Assembly: GCA_900491605.1 (NCBI GenBank) | Contig: UESW01004826.1 | Coordinates: 600,958 to 664,957, forward strand | Length of the DNA: 64,000 nucleotides | Reading direction: 5' to 3' | Origin: Calamus simplicifolius | Lineage: Eukaryota; Streptophyta; Magnoliopsida; Arecales; Arecaceae | In this document: in pieces, positions 26,130-37,300 of the stretch | How the letters are laid out: the number at the start of each line of letters is the position of its first letter | Numbering within the stretch: position 1 is the first letter of the stretch | Made by a program: the position numbers and the translations under genes | The notes under the pieces: generated by a model | The model's input: the letters and a program-made list of their open reading frames with translations, nothing else | Database searches by the model: none | Told to the model about the DNA's origin: nothing

Positions 26130-28355
26130 TCAGCAGTGCTTGCTTATGACAGCATCGGTGTTTGGGTTAGGAATTATACCCCTCCTGTTCATATCATTTT
26201 GTAAATTCAAGACTTCATCCATATTTCCTAACTTCTGATACTTGCTTATAAGACATTTATAAACTGCTAGGTCAGGGTGAACACCATTACTGATCATCTC
26301 TGCCATCATACTCCTTGCTTCTTGCATCTGATCATGATTGCAGAAGCCCCATATAAAAGAGGTGTAACCATACAAATCTAGACGGAGACCATTCTCTGCC
26401 ATTTTGTTCTTCAGAGCAAAGGCCTCCTGAAGATTGCCCTGCTTCAAATGTCCATCCATCAGAGATGTGTATGCAACATTATCTGGAGCCATCCCCTTTT
26501 CCTCCATTTCTTCAAAAAGCTTTCTGGCTTCTTCCAAACAACCATTTTTACATAGACCATCAATGAGGGCTGTGTAAGCCAACACATTAGGTTGCAAACC
26601 CAAGTCTCTCATTTTATCAAAATGGTAGGTTGCTTCGTGAATTGATCCTTGCTTACATAGTCCATCAACCAATGCACAGTATGTAACAACAGAAGGAAGC
26701 ATGCCAGAATCGAGCATCTTGTGAAGAAGACCAAGAGCCTCTGAGGCTCTTCCTGCTTTAAAGCAAGCATCCATGATGGTAGTGTAGATGACATGATTAG
26801 GCTTTAAGCCGCATTCATCCATCTCACTGACCATAAGTTTAGCTTCATCTATCTTTCCATCTTTACAAATACCCCAAATAATAGTACCATACAGCGAGGT
26901 ATCAAGTTTAATCCCCTTTCCCTTCATTTCAGTTAATAGACTCACTGCCTTCTCCATGTTCTTATTCATGAAATGCCCATAGATCAGAGCAGTGTACACC
27001 AACTGGTTGGCAGATACACCAGCTCTTTCCATAACTCGAAAAACCTCCTCTGCTTCAACAACCTTCTCTGCTTTACATAGGCCATCCACCAAAGCACTGT
27101 ATGTCACAACATTCAATTCCACTCCTTCCTGCACCATCTCATCAAGTATCACCAAGGCTTCCTTAAGATTCCCGGCCTTGCAATTCCCATCTATCAGAGA
27201 AGTATATGTAAACTCATTAGGTGTGAGCCCTCTCACCTTCATGTCCACAAAAAACTTGACAGCCTCCTGCATCATACCTTCTTTGCAGAAAGCATCAATG
27301 AATGTGCTGAATGTAACCACATTGGGCTTCAAATCGGTCCTCTTCATCTCACTAAGATATCTAAATGCCTTGGGTAGCTTTCCGAACTTACAAAAACAGT
27401 TTATTAGTGCATTATAAGTGATGACATCTGGAGTGCAACCAGCAATTTTCATCTCCCCCAGAAGCCGTTCGGCTTCTTCCAACTCCCCATGCTTCCCATG
27501 CCCATCAATGAGGGAGTTATACGTGATCACATCTGGCAAATAACGCATCCCCTTCATCCTCAAAAACAATGCCCTAGCTTCCTTCAGATCCCCCTCCTTG
27601 CAGAAGAAATCAATCATAATATTGAACGTAAACACAGTTGGAGCCATATTCGAACTTAGTACATCATCAAAAAACCCTTTTAACAGCTCTCCCTGCCCTG
27701 ATTTTGTCATCCGCTGCAGCAAATTGTTGCAAGATCGCATCTTGGGCAAAACCCGAAAAGCTCTCATCCTATAAAAGCAATCACTGGCCTCCTTGAGCAA
27801 GCCCAAATCCATCAATACCCCGAAAAGCGCATCGAACACTCCGTATCCGGGATTGCCAAAGTCCCTTGCAGTGGCATGCAGCACATCGACGACACTCACG
27901 GCATCGGTAAACGTCCGGCTCGACAAAACAAGCTCTTTGAGGACCTGCTGAGCCTGGGAGTACATCCGGCCATTGAAGAGAACATGAGCAGCGACGCAGT
28001 AGGACTCGACAGTGTGGCGGAAGCCAGTCTGATTGCCGGCCCAGACGAAGAACCGGAAGGCCGAGCGGGGGTCCTCTCTGAGTTCCCGAAGGACGCTGGA
28101 TACCTTGATAGGGGCCAAGGCGGAGGCCAACAAGGCGGCGAGTCGGGGGTCGCCCCACCGGCCCTGGGCCACGAGGGCAGGAATATAATCGAGCTCGGGT
28201 TTGCCGAGAGGCTTGGGGCGTTCTGGCGGGAGGGGAAGGCGGGTGGAGAAGAGGGCGGCCGCAAGGCAGAGGAAGAGGGGATTTCTACGGTTCCGGCGAG
28301 GGCGGTGGAGGGCGGCCGGGGGAAGGGTGCGGAGACTGCCGGCGAGGGTGATCAT
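26130..28355 (-). CDS. P-class pentatricopeptide repeat protein, probably mitochondrial
   Basis: This is a single uninterrupted frame of 741 residues read from 28355 down to 26130. The first ~50 residues are rich in Arg, Leu, Pro and Ala with almost no acidic residues, which suits an organelle presequence, more likely mitochondrial. From about residue 170 to 729 I count 16 consecutive 35-residue PPR motifs (typical DVITYNSLIDGHGKHGELEE), followed by a 12-residue tail. There is no E, E+ or DYW extension, so it belongs to the P class, whose members bind organelle RNA to stabilise, splice or help translate it. The layout resembles Arabidopsis At2g02150, but orthology is inference. The 5' third is clearly more GC-rich than the rest, as in many monocot genes. 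No lesions are seen. Confidence 0.95.
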   Translation of the reverse strand: MITLAGSLRTLPPAALHRPRRNRRNPLFLCLAAALFSTRLPLPPERPKPLGKPELDYIPALVAQGRWGDPRLAALLASALAPIKVSSVLRELREDPRSAFRFFVWAGNQTGFRHTVESYCVAAHVLFNGRMYSQAQQVLKELVLSSRTFTDAVSVVDVLHATARDFGNPGYGVFDALFGVLMDLGLLKEASDCFYRMRAFRVLPKMRSCNNLLQRMTKSGQGELLKGFFDDVLSSNMAPTVFTFNIMIDFFCKEGDLKEARALFLRMKGMRYLPDVITYNSLIDGHGKHGELEEAERLLGEMKIAGCTPDVITYNALINCFCKFGKLPKAFRYLSEMKRTDLKPNVVTFSTFIDAFCKEGMMQEAVKFFVDMKVRGLTPNEFTYTSLIDGNCKAGNLKEALVILDEMVQEGVELNVVTYSALVDGLCKAEKVVEAEEVFRVMERAGVSANQLVYTALIYGHFMNKNMEKAVSLLTEMKGKGIKLDTSLYGTIIWGICKDGKIDEAKLMVSEMDECGLKPNHVIYTTIMDACFKAGRASEALGLLHKMLDSGMLPSVVTYCALVDGLCKQGSIHEATYHFDKMRDLGLQPNVLAYTALIDGLCKNGCLEEARKLFEEMEEKGMAPDNVAYTSLMDGHLKQGNLQEAFALKNKMAENGLRLDLYGYTSFIWGFCNHDQMQEARSMMAEMISNGVHPDLAVYKCLISKYQKLGNMDEVLNLQNDMNRRGIIPNPNTDAVISKHC

Positions 28356-28409
28356 CTCCTTGGCGCTACGAACCGGGGTCGAAAGGCGCCATTTTTAGGG
28401 CTTTTTTAG

Positions 28410-29337
28410 GTCGCGAAGAACAGGAGGAATCGCCCTTCCATTAGGGAATGTGGGTGGTCTAGGGTTTTTGGTTAGAGAGAGGCCATGGGAAAAGACGGCT
28501 TGCGGGAGCTGGTTAATTATCCTAGTACCAACGAGGCCAGGTGATTTTGGCCCTAATTATTTTTTTAAAAATATAATTTTAAAATATTATGTTATATTGA
28601 CCCTTTTAATTTTTAAATACTAAAAATATTAATCATCTATCATAATTTTAGTGAAACCAGAAGCTCAAACACCTCTAATTCTCATAAGTAAATTCAATCC
28701 ATCTACCCCATAATTAGGTTCGAATGAAGAAGAGGTGAGAAATCTCTTTGCTTTTTTCTTCTTTTTCATCAGAGCTCTAGTAGCATACCATAGATAAAAT
28801 ATTGGGGAATAGGCAGTGAATTTGTTGGATAACCCATGTATCCTAAGAAGGGATAACAGAGACCCTTCTATGGCTGAGCAATGTTGTGGCAGTCGTTTGA
28901 TTGCCATAATTTTCAAGAAAAAGGCATCGTGGTGGAGACTGGTTGATGAGGGTCGGGTGATGGTTTGAAAATAATGAGAGTCAGGGAAGGATTATGTAGC
29001 GTTTCAGAATGAGATTATTGTAATAACCAGTTCAATCTATTTGAGGCATTAAGTAATCAAAAAAACCTTTATTGCATCAATGGTCTAAATTTCATTATAT
29101 TTTTTTGATAGAAATAATAAAACAGCGCCATAGCCAAATCTTTTATTTAATTTTTATTTTTAAGAGAAGAACTAAAATTTGACTTACACTTGATTCCATG
29201 GGTATTACTCTCAATTCTTCTTGAATGGGTCAAAATCAATAAATAAATATTTTTTATATAAAATATTAATTTTATTTTCTACAAATAATAAATATTTAAC
29301 AATTCTTCTACAATTTTGAAATATTAGATGAATGATG
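28410..29337. other. Intergenic, upstream of PPR gene
   Basis: It includes the presumed PPR promoter (minus-strand gene starting at 28355) and AT-rich sequence. I see no TATA box I would defend and no gene. Confidence 0.4.
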
Positions 29338-30631
29338 TATATGCATTTTTTTTTTTTTGGTACAAACGGGCCATCACACACCTCTGGTGCGATGACAACC
29401 CAAAGATCAGAGTAAAGAAACATCAAAAGGGAAGATATAATCCTATCTCCGTGAGATCAACTCCACTCAGTGGAGTGGTGAGCTATAAAGGAGGCAACCC
29501 AGTTAGCCGCACAGTTTGTCTTTCGGTATATATGGCGGGCAACGGTAATCATCGAGGCCTGCAAAAGCTGCCAGATATCACGAAGAAGTGGGTGTACACC
29601 GTCATGGTCCATCTTGTCCTGAATCATTCAATTATAGTGAAAGAATCCCCTTCAATGAAGATCCGTTGTCCGTTGGGCTTGCAGTTGTTAGGTTGCTCTG
29701 TTGATGCCAGCCCAAGCTGCTCTGAGCTCAGCTTCTGAGACAGAATAGGCCTAAAAGGGTGTCCCTCGGACCGCCAATAGTCTCCCCTCGTCAGATCGAA
29801 TAATATACCTATACCACCGTCGATACCACGAACGTTGCCATCAAATTTTACCTTAACAAACCCCAAGGGTGAGGGCTCTCAGAAGATAGGTATCACCCTA
29901 AGGGCCGCTACCGAAGCGTGGGAGACCTAGTACTCTGGAGTAGTCAAGGGAGTGATAGCATCAAACCGTAGGTACTCCGATGCCAAGCATCTAGCTCTCC
30001 GAATAGTTCGACAGATTGGGATGTCCTTTGCCTCGAAGGTCAGTGCATTCCTAGCCAGCCATATTTGATAAGCAATATAGGCAGCAAGGCAGACCTCATG
30101 TGTCGAACTTTGATGGAGCAACGAAGAAAAGAGGACATATAATATGTCTCGTCAATAACCCAAGGCCAACTCCCTAAAACCTGCCAGATCTGCCTCGCCC
30201 TAGAGCAAGTCAAGATAGCATGCTCGGGCAAGATCCTGCAAGGTCCATGCGGACCATGCCTCTCCGCCTGAGAAGAGCCATCGTAGAAAGGCGATCCCAT
30301 GCCACCTTCCAAAGAAAAATCTTCACGCACGAATGGATAGGGAGTTTCCAAATCCATGCTACCGTAAAAGGAAGTATCAGATGATTCCCTACACATTATA
30401 GAGAGAACTCAATGACGCCTTGGGAAGACAGGATGAGTCCCAGACCCTAAGGTCGTACCTCCGGTGAAGTAGAATCAGGATGGCTAAGATATTGGAAACA
30501 AGATGGAGCCCAAACAACGTAGATAGATCCTGGAGTCTTCAGGCCATGGCATCATCGATTAGCTGATCACTGATCCGAAGATTTTTAGTAATATCCACAC
30601 TGACAAAAGTCAGCCACCAAGATATATGCAT
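29338..30631 (-). mobile_element. 5'-truncated L1-type LINE with target-site duplication
   Basis: On the minus strand the body runs from 30622 to an A-tail (a run of T at about 29347-29358 on the plus strand). It ends with the plant-LINE-like GGGCCCGTTTGTACCAAAA. TATATGCAT occurs at both flanks (29338-29346 and 30623-30631), the duplication expected from target-primed reverse transcription. The body is only the last ~1.28 kb of an L1 element, so it was truncated on insertion. It lies between the PPR and PRMT7 genes. Confidence 0.82.
29620..30400 (-). pseudogene. LINE ORF2 C-terminal remnant (zinc-binding region and RNase H)
   Basis: Reading right to left, 30396-30040 carries the end of the reverse-transcriptase zinc-binding region (HAILTCSRARQIW). 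Next comes a linker with WLARNALTFEAKD near 30060, then at 29866-29624 a plant LINE RNase H domain with VKFDGNVRGIDGGIGILF and a terminal IFIEGDSFTIIE. Frames change between these pieces and stops are present. The fragment has no functional start, and its family call rests on these motifs. Confidence 0.75.
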
Positions 30632-31320
30632 ATTCTTTAAAGATATAAAATTATTTATTTCTTGAATATCAATAACTATGCATGAATTAATTTTTTAACT
30701 CATTTATTTTTATAACAACATTTTTTTCAAAAAACAAGAGATCCATATTCTACTTAAAAGTTTGTACCATAATAATAGAAAAATAAAATTATAATTATCA
30801 TCAAATAAAAAGGAATAAAAATATAGTCATCAATTAGATGGTAAGGATTATTTATTTAATTCATAAAAGAATAATATAAGCAAAAACATAGTTATGATCT
30901 TTAAATTTTCATCGAAAGCTCATCTTGAATTTCAAATATAGTTATTATTTTTTAAAAATATTGCATATATGATCATTCATGGTGTGGGTCTAATTAAGCT
31001 TGATGAAATAATTTAATAAAAATTTTAAAATATAATAATTTTTAAATATGAAAAATTAAAATTATAATAACTAAAAATTTAAGAATCAAAATAAAATTTG
31101 AGCGGCAGTTTAAGGGTTAAAAGTATATTTTAGCTAATTATATATTACAAAATTTTGAGATAAAGGAGACTGAGAGGAGGACTAATTTGTTTTTGAGAAC
31201 AAAAAGGATAAATATGAACTGTCCCGAGAACCAATCGGGTCCCTCCAATAAGCGGCTACTTTAGGGGGCACCTGATAGTTAACCTGCGCCTTCGTCACGG
31301 CACACCACTGGACCACCGCA
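30632..31320. other. AT-rich intergenic region, PRMT7 upstream side
   Basis: Very AT-rich sequence with no frame of note. The last ~200 bases should include the PRMT7 promoter, but no clear core element was recognised. Confidence 0.4.
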
Positions 31321-31387
31321 AGCCCCATTGCTCGGCCTCCGCGGAGGAAACGACGCCGGCTCTCTTTCTCCCCGTTCGTCTTCTTCA

Positions 31388-34300
31388 ATGCCAAGTTCTC
31401 TCCTCTGCTTCGAAGCGATAATTTCCACAAACACCTTCCGCTCCTTCCTTCACCTCCCCTCACCTCGCCGCTTCGCCGGGGGCATCTCCGTCCGAGAGAT
31501 GAGTTCGTCGGCGTCCGCGTTGCCGCCGGGCCGGACCCGCGCGTTCCAGCTCCAGCTCAACCCCCTGACCGGCGACTCGGAGTGGATCGTCGTCGAAGAG
31601 GGAGAGGAGGAAGGGGAACAAGAAGAGCAGAATAAGACCCCAAAATCCCTCCTTGGTACCACCTCCTACCTGGATATGCTCAACGATTCCCGCCGGAATC
31701 GCGCCTTCCGTGAAGCGATCGAGAAGACCGTCACCAAGCCCTGCCACGTCCTCGATATCGGGTGATTTTTCTAAGTTTTAAATTTCTTTCTTGCTCTCTT
31801 GTTGATTTTATTTATATCTTTAGAGCCGTTTAATGGAGCACTCGAGTTGGTTCTTGTAGGAATGGATGGTGAATTAGCATTTGTGAAGTTGAATTCTAAT
31901 ATTTTGCTTAAAAAAAATTGGTTCTTTTTATCAATAATCAAGCTTCCATGGCTGCAATTATAGTGTAGCTGACTAAGTGAAACCAAATAATGGTGGGAAA
32001 TATCATTCACCTATTCTTCCTTTTATTTGAAAAGAGAGATGGTGTAAATGTTACGTTTATATGTTAAGTTTTACTTGTGAACTATGAATCTATTGGATGT
32101 TTCCGACACTCAAGTCAAATCTCCCCTTCATGAGATTGTCAGAAAAATAAAAACTAATAATCAGTGTGGTTGTGCCCTGCTTTTAAATTTATAGAATTCA
32201 TATGCTGATGTGCTGTTCTTATATATATTCTGAATAATGTTTGCTAATGTAATAAATAAATGAAGAATGATTTCACGTTGCAAGAAGATCTGTACAGATT
32301 TTCTAATTGTTTATTTGACTTGTGGATTTGAGGGTGAAAATGGTGGAAGTTTGGCCTTAGTTGGATTACTAGTTATAGGAAGCTAACTCTATGAATCTTC
32401 TCTAAACAATTTTATGCTATTAGAGCGGGGACAGGCCTGCTCTCAATGATGGCAGCACGGGCAATGGCAAAGTTGGGAGGGGCAGAGGAGGGGAAGGTGT
32501 CAGCTTGTGAATCCTACCTTCCCATGGGTAAGCTGTTGCGGAGGGTATTACGAGCAAATGGAATGGAGAAGAAGGTAAAGGTCTTCCACAAGCGTTCTGA
32601 TGAGCTCAGGGTTGGAGTGGATCTTGACTCACCTGCAGATGTACTGGTAGGTTGCCCTTGCAATTTAGAAAAATTGAACTTTGCAGTCTATTCATAGATA
32701 TTCACTTTGGCTTGATCTTTTGAGTATTTAAGAGGCAATATCAAAGAAATAGCAAAAAATGAATGCTCCACCTTGACAAAGAAACTTGAAATTGTAAGCC
32801 AAATTTTTTTTTTCAAAAAATGGCCTGAATCTCTTTCCTTAATTCTGTAAATTCCAGTTTTTCAGAAAACAATGTGATAGGAAAAAAGTTTTTCTATCAA
32901 GTAGTATCTAAAGTTTAGAGTTCGTACCAGAACTTTTGTCTGTCTTGAGTTTCTCTTCTAAAGTTTAAAAGTGGTATTAGAATTTTTATCTGCCACGAGT
33001 TTTTCTTGTGTATGCATTTTGATACATGCAAAAATTATAGTGTTAGAATCATGGTTGGAATATTGAAGGAGATCAGCATTTTGTCACAAGAACCTTTCAT
33101 TTTTCCTTGCAACTACGTGCAGTAAGTCTATCTTGTGAGTAAGAAATTGCTCTATGCTTGTGTTTGAAGGATGGATGTTACTCATATATAACAATGTTAA
33201 AGTGAGCTTGCTTGCGATGCTTTCCACTTCTTTTTCTCTTTTAATACTTTTTATATGCATGTTTTCACTGGAATTAGCTATATCAGCCTTGTGGAGTAAT
33301 TTGAGAAAACATTGATTTTTGTTAGAAAGCTACTTATTTCTTCCATGTAAATAACCTACTAGGCTATACAAGTTTCATATGTACTGTTGCTGCTGAAATC
33401 CGTCCTCCGACTCAGGCGCGATCGGGCTCCCTCCTGGGCGGACCTGCAAAACAGTCCTCACGCGAGAGGCGTTGGGGGTGGCCCTCCCGGAAGACCCTCG
33501 ATGCTCAAGTCAGCGGGGATCGGCAATCAACAAACGAGAGAAGAAGGCTTTCGCTGAAGAGTCTCTCCAGGAGCGGCCTTTCGAGAGCTCTGAGCAGAGC
33601 GTTAATGGCGGAAAGAAGGTGAGCAGAAGTAGAAGGAGGGTAGGCCAGTAAGCAGTGCGCATACCTGAGGAGCCGGGAGGCGGCTCTACTTATAGAGGAT
33701 CACCTGATTCCTTGGAGGCGTCGTGGATCGAAAGTGTTAGGATTCGAATCCAGTTTGTTATGAGGTCAGTAAGATTCACATCTTGTTGGTTGAGGATCGA
33801 CGGCTGGGAGAGCTGGTTGATGCCTCGAGACTTGGCGATTGCGTAGGCTCCAGGGTCCTAGGCCACTCTCGCGGGTCCTAGGCCACTCTCGGGCGTGATT
33901 TCTGTTTGGAATCTTACGAATTTGAACTCTTCCGCCGGATTCCGCGGAGGTGCTTGAGCGCCTGAGTTTGGCCGAGGCATAACAGATAGCTTGGCCAGGA
34001 CCGAGAGATAGGAATAGCTCGGCTGGGGCCGAGAGATAGGGATAGCTCGGCTGGGGCCGAGAGACAAGGATAACTCGGCTGAGACCGAGAGATGAGAATA
34101 GCTCAGCTGGGGCCGAGAAGAGGGATAGCTCGGTTGGGGCGAGAGATGGGAATAGCTCGACTGGGGCCGAGAGACAAGGATAGCTCGGCTGGGGCCGAGA
34201 GATAGGAATAGCTCGGCTGGGGCCGAGAGACAAGATAGCTCGGTGGGGCCGAGAGATGGGAATAGCTCGGCTGGGGCCGAGAGACAAGGATAGCTCGGCT

Positions 34301-37300
34301 GGGGCCGAGAGACAAGGATAGCTCGGCTAGGGCCGGCTGGGGCCGAGAAGAAGGATAGCTCGGCTGGCCGAGAGATGAGATAGCTCGGCTGGCCGAGAAG
34401 AAGGGATCCCGCCTTGGGAATCCTTGGCTCGCTGAGGGGTTATGGCGCCCGATCCACTGAGGCTGACCCATCCCTAGCAGGTATCGCATAGCAATCGGGA
34501 GTTAGGGTTGATTCTAACCCTTTGCACGATTATTGATGCAATGACGATTTTGCCCCTCAACACATGCCCCCCACTCCCTAGTTCGAAGCGTAGGTTCGGG
34601 CGTAGGGAGTATAACTCTGAGTGGCATGATCTGAATGGGTTCGGATTTGACAGCCTGCGTAATGATGCCCTGATTAATGCTGCGCGGCGCCTTGCCTTTA
34701 TGGGACGGAACCGTCGCTTTCTAGGGGCAACGGTTGGGGAAGTGCCACGTAGCAAATCTCGGTTTTCATGGTGCCTACAACGGTGGTTCCGGGCGTTACG
34801 ATCAAGACGCCTTATCTTCTCTTTGAGGCGGTTTCCTTCGGGGAGAAGCAAAGTCGAAACAACGCCATTCAATTTCGCAGCGCCCTTTCGTTCCTTCTTG
34901 GAGGATCCCCCCCTTTTTCCTTTGCAGCGTCGCTCGGTGTTTTCTTCAACCAACAGCATGGTGAAGCCTAGTGACCTGATTTCAGAGATTGCTGCTGAAG
35001 ATTTGGGAAAAATACGCCAGAGATACGGCATTCCCTCGGATGTCATTTTGCGCCGGGAGCCCGAACACAGGGTTTCGCAAGAGCTGGAGGGGGGAGTCTT
35101 TCTTTACGAGGATAGCCTAAAGGCAGGCCTCCGACTTCCCCTTCACCCCTTAGTGAAAGAGGTCATGAGGTTCTACAACATCTGTCCAACAATGGTGGCT
35201 CCCAACAGCTGGCGGAGTATCATCGGATTCATCTCGAGGTGCAACCGGGTTCAGGTAACAGCAACTCTGTCCCTTTTCGTGTTTGTTACCACCTAATGTC
35301 CGGAGCTCGGAGTGGTCCTATATCGGACCTCGGAAGTCGTTCAGGACGATCATGGATAAACCGTCGTCCATAAAGGAATGGAAGGTTCGATTCTTTATCG
35401 CTGAAGGGAACATCGGTTCCGGCTTCCGCGGGTATGGGGAAACCCTATTAGGGATATGAAGCGCATCCAGCCTTGTCTAAACAAGAGAAGGAGGACCTAG
35501 GGGTCCTTCTTGACGGTCGAGTGTTCTCGTCCCATGTTCTGCTATCGGAGGAGGCTCTTTTTGCTGCTGAGCTTAGCCCCATTGACCCGCGAGGTAAGTC
35601 CCTCTCTTTCTCCCCTCCATTGATTTCATTCGAGCGAGTACGTCTCGGCCTGATTGTTTGCCTACTGTGCTTGCAGCTAAGAAATCTGCGCTGGAGGGCC
35701 GTATAAAGAAAGAGTTGGGCAAGCGCCCGAGAGAGGCTGGTAGTGCAGAAAGGCGTAAGTCTGAGAAGAAGGTTCGTCTTTTTGGAGAGCACTCGCCGGA
35801 GCCTGGGAGAGTCAGGGCTAGTCCACGCTCTTTACCATCAAAGGAAGAGGATGTGGGGGAGCCGGCAGTAAGAGAGGGGTCCCCTCAGTTGGAGGAGGGA
35901 GTAATAGTCGCGACGGAGGAGCAGAGGGCGGAGGACTCAGAGAGGGTTGCTGAAATCCCTTGTCCTCTGGTGGTGGAGATAGTGGATAGCCCGGACGAGG
36001 CTCCGACGGAAGTTCAGGGTGGGCCTGTCGTTGAAGGGCCTCCCTCGGAGGGATTAGAGGGCGGCGACGTTGAGCCATTTGTAACGGAGGCTCGGAGGAA
36101 TTTCTGCTGGAGAGCTTCCTCCTGAGGAGGTCAGAGAAGTTGTTGAACAGATCGAGGCCTCGGTGGAGCTCGTGGGGAGGAGCAGGCGCCGATGATTGAA
36201 GAAGGTCCCTCGGGTGAGGAAAGAGGGCAGGATGACGACCTCCAGTCGAAGCCTCTCACGCTGGAGCCTCGGGATCATTGAGGTCTGGGCTGGCCGAGTT
36301 ATTCGAGGAATCACAGGCCAGGCTTCTGCTGAAGGAGGCCAGGAGATTGCAAGCTTCTCGGTCTGAGGTTGCCCGGACTGATCCCTCAGATGGGCAGCCT
36401 GGGAGTTCTGATCCGGCCATCGATGAGGCATTCTCTGCTCTGATGAAGTCGGCGCTGTATCCGAGCGCGGGTCCCTCGATGAACGAGTTTGCAGACTTGG
36501 ATCTTATCGACGCCGTGTTTGGTCGGCGGAACGCAGCGAAGGATATTCATCTCCTTCCTGAAATCAACAACTCCGCCCTCATGGAGCTAGTCTTACACCT
36601 CCCGGGTGAGTTGCTATTCCAGAGTAGTGGGCGCTTTCTGATTAGCTTGACCGCTTCCTTGTTCTTATTTGGGTTTTGTTTCGTAGTACGCTCTGATCAC
36701 TAGGGCATTGTGCTGGCGCTTGAACCTGGCGACAGGGGCCAGCGTCCAGGCCAAGAGAGTCAGTACCGAGCTCCGATTGCGAGCAGAGGCGTCTGACAAA
36801 TTTGAGCGAGTCCTGGACATCGCCAACAAGAACTTGGCAAGGGCGAGGGGATTGCATCAGGCCGCCCTCGACGACACATCCAGATTAAGGCTTGAAGTTG
36901 AGGAGCTACATGGGCTTCGGGCAAAGTATGACGAAGTATGCTTGGAGTTATTGCGGGTCACATCAAGATATGCCGAAGAAATGGAAACGGCTAGGAAGCA
37001 GTTCGATGAGGATCGAGACAGGCTGGGGAGAGAAGCTGCCGAAAAGAATCGCCTGAACAGAATGCTTGGCGAGTCGGAGGAGAAGGTCCGGCAGCTAAAT
37101 CGTTGCATTGTTGCTAGGGATGACCGGATCAGATGGCATCAGGAGAAAATGGCCAAGCTTGATAACGAGCTTTCCCAGTCCAAGGAAGAAGCCAGCAGCA
37201 GGCAGTCGAGGATCAACGACCTCAAGGACAGAGTCAAGCTGGTTAAGGCCGACAAGCTTAGGGCCATCGGCGAGATCGGGAATTAACCAGGAGATTAGCT

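Noticed and set aside
27781..28409. Frames of 122-177 codons overlapping the 5' end of the PPR gene on both strands
   Set aside because: Shadows of a GC-rich real coding region; the PPR frame explains the sequence.
33766..34489. Minus-strand frames rich in SLGPSRAIPISRP repeats (also 47615-48256)
   Set aside because: They are translations of the LTR minisatellite; the periodicity is that of the DNA repeat and the number of units differs between LTRs.
35255..35295. A GT donor (GTAACA) at 35255 as the first intron of antisense gene 1
   Set aside because: The homologous stretch of the second element (63433-64000) reads straight through the matching place, so a frameshift is a better explanation than an intron.
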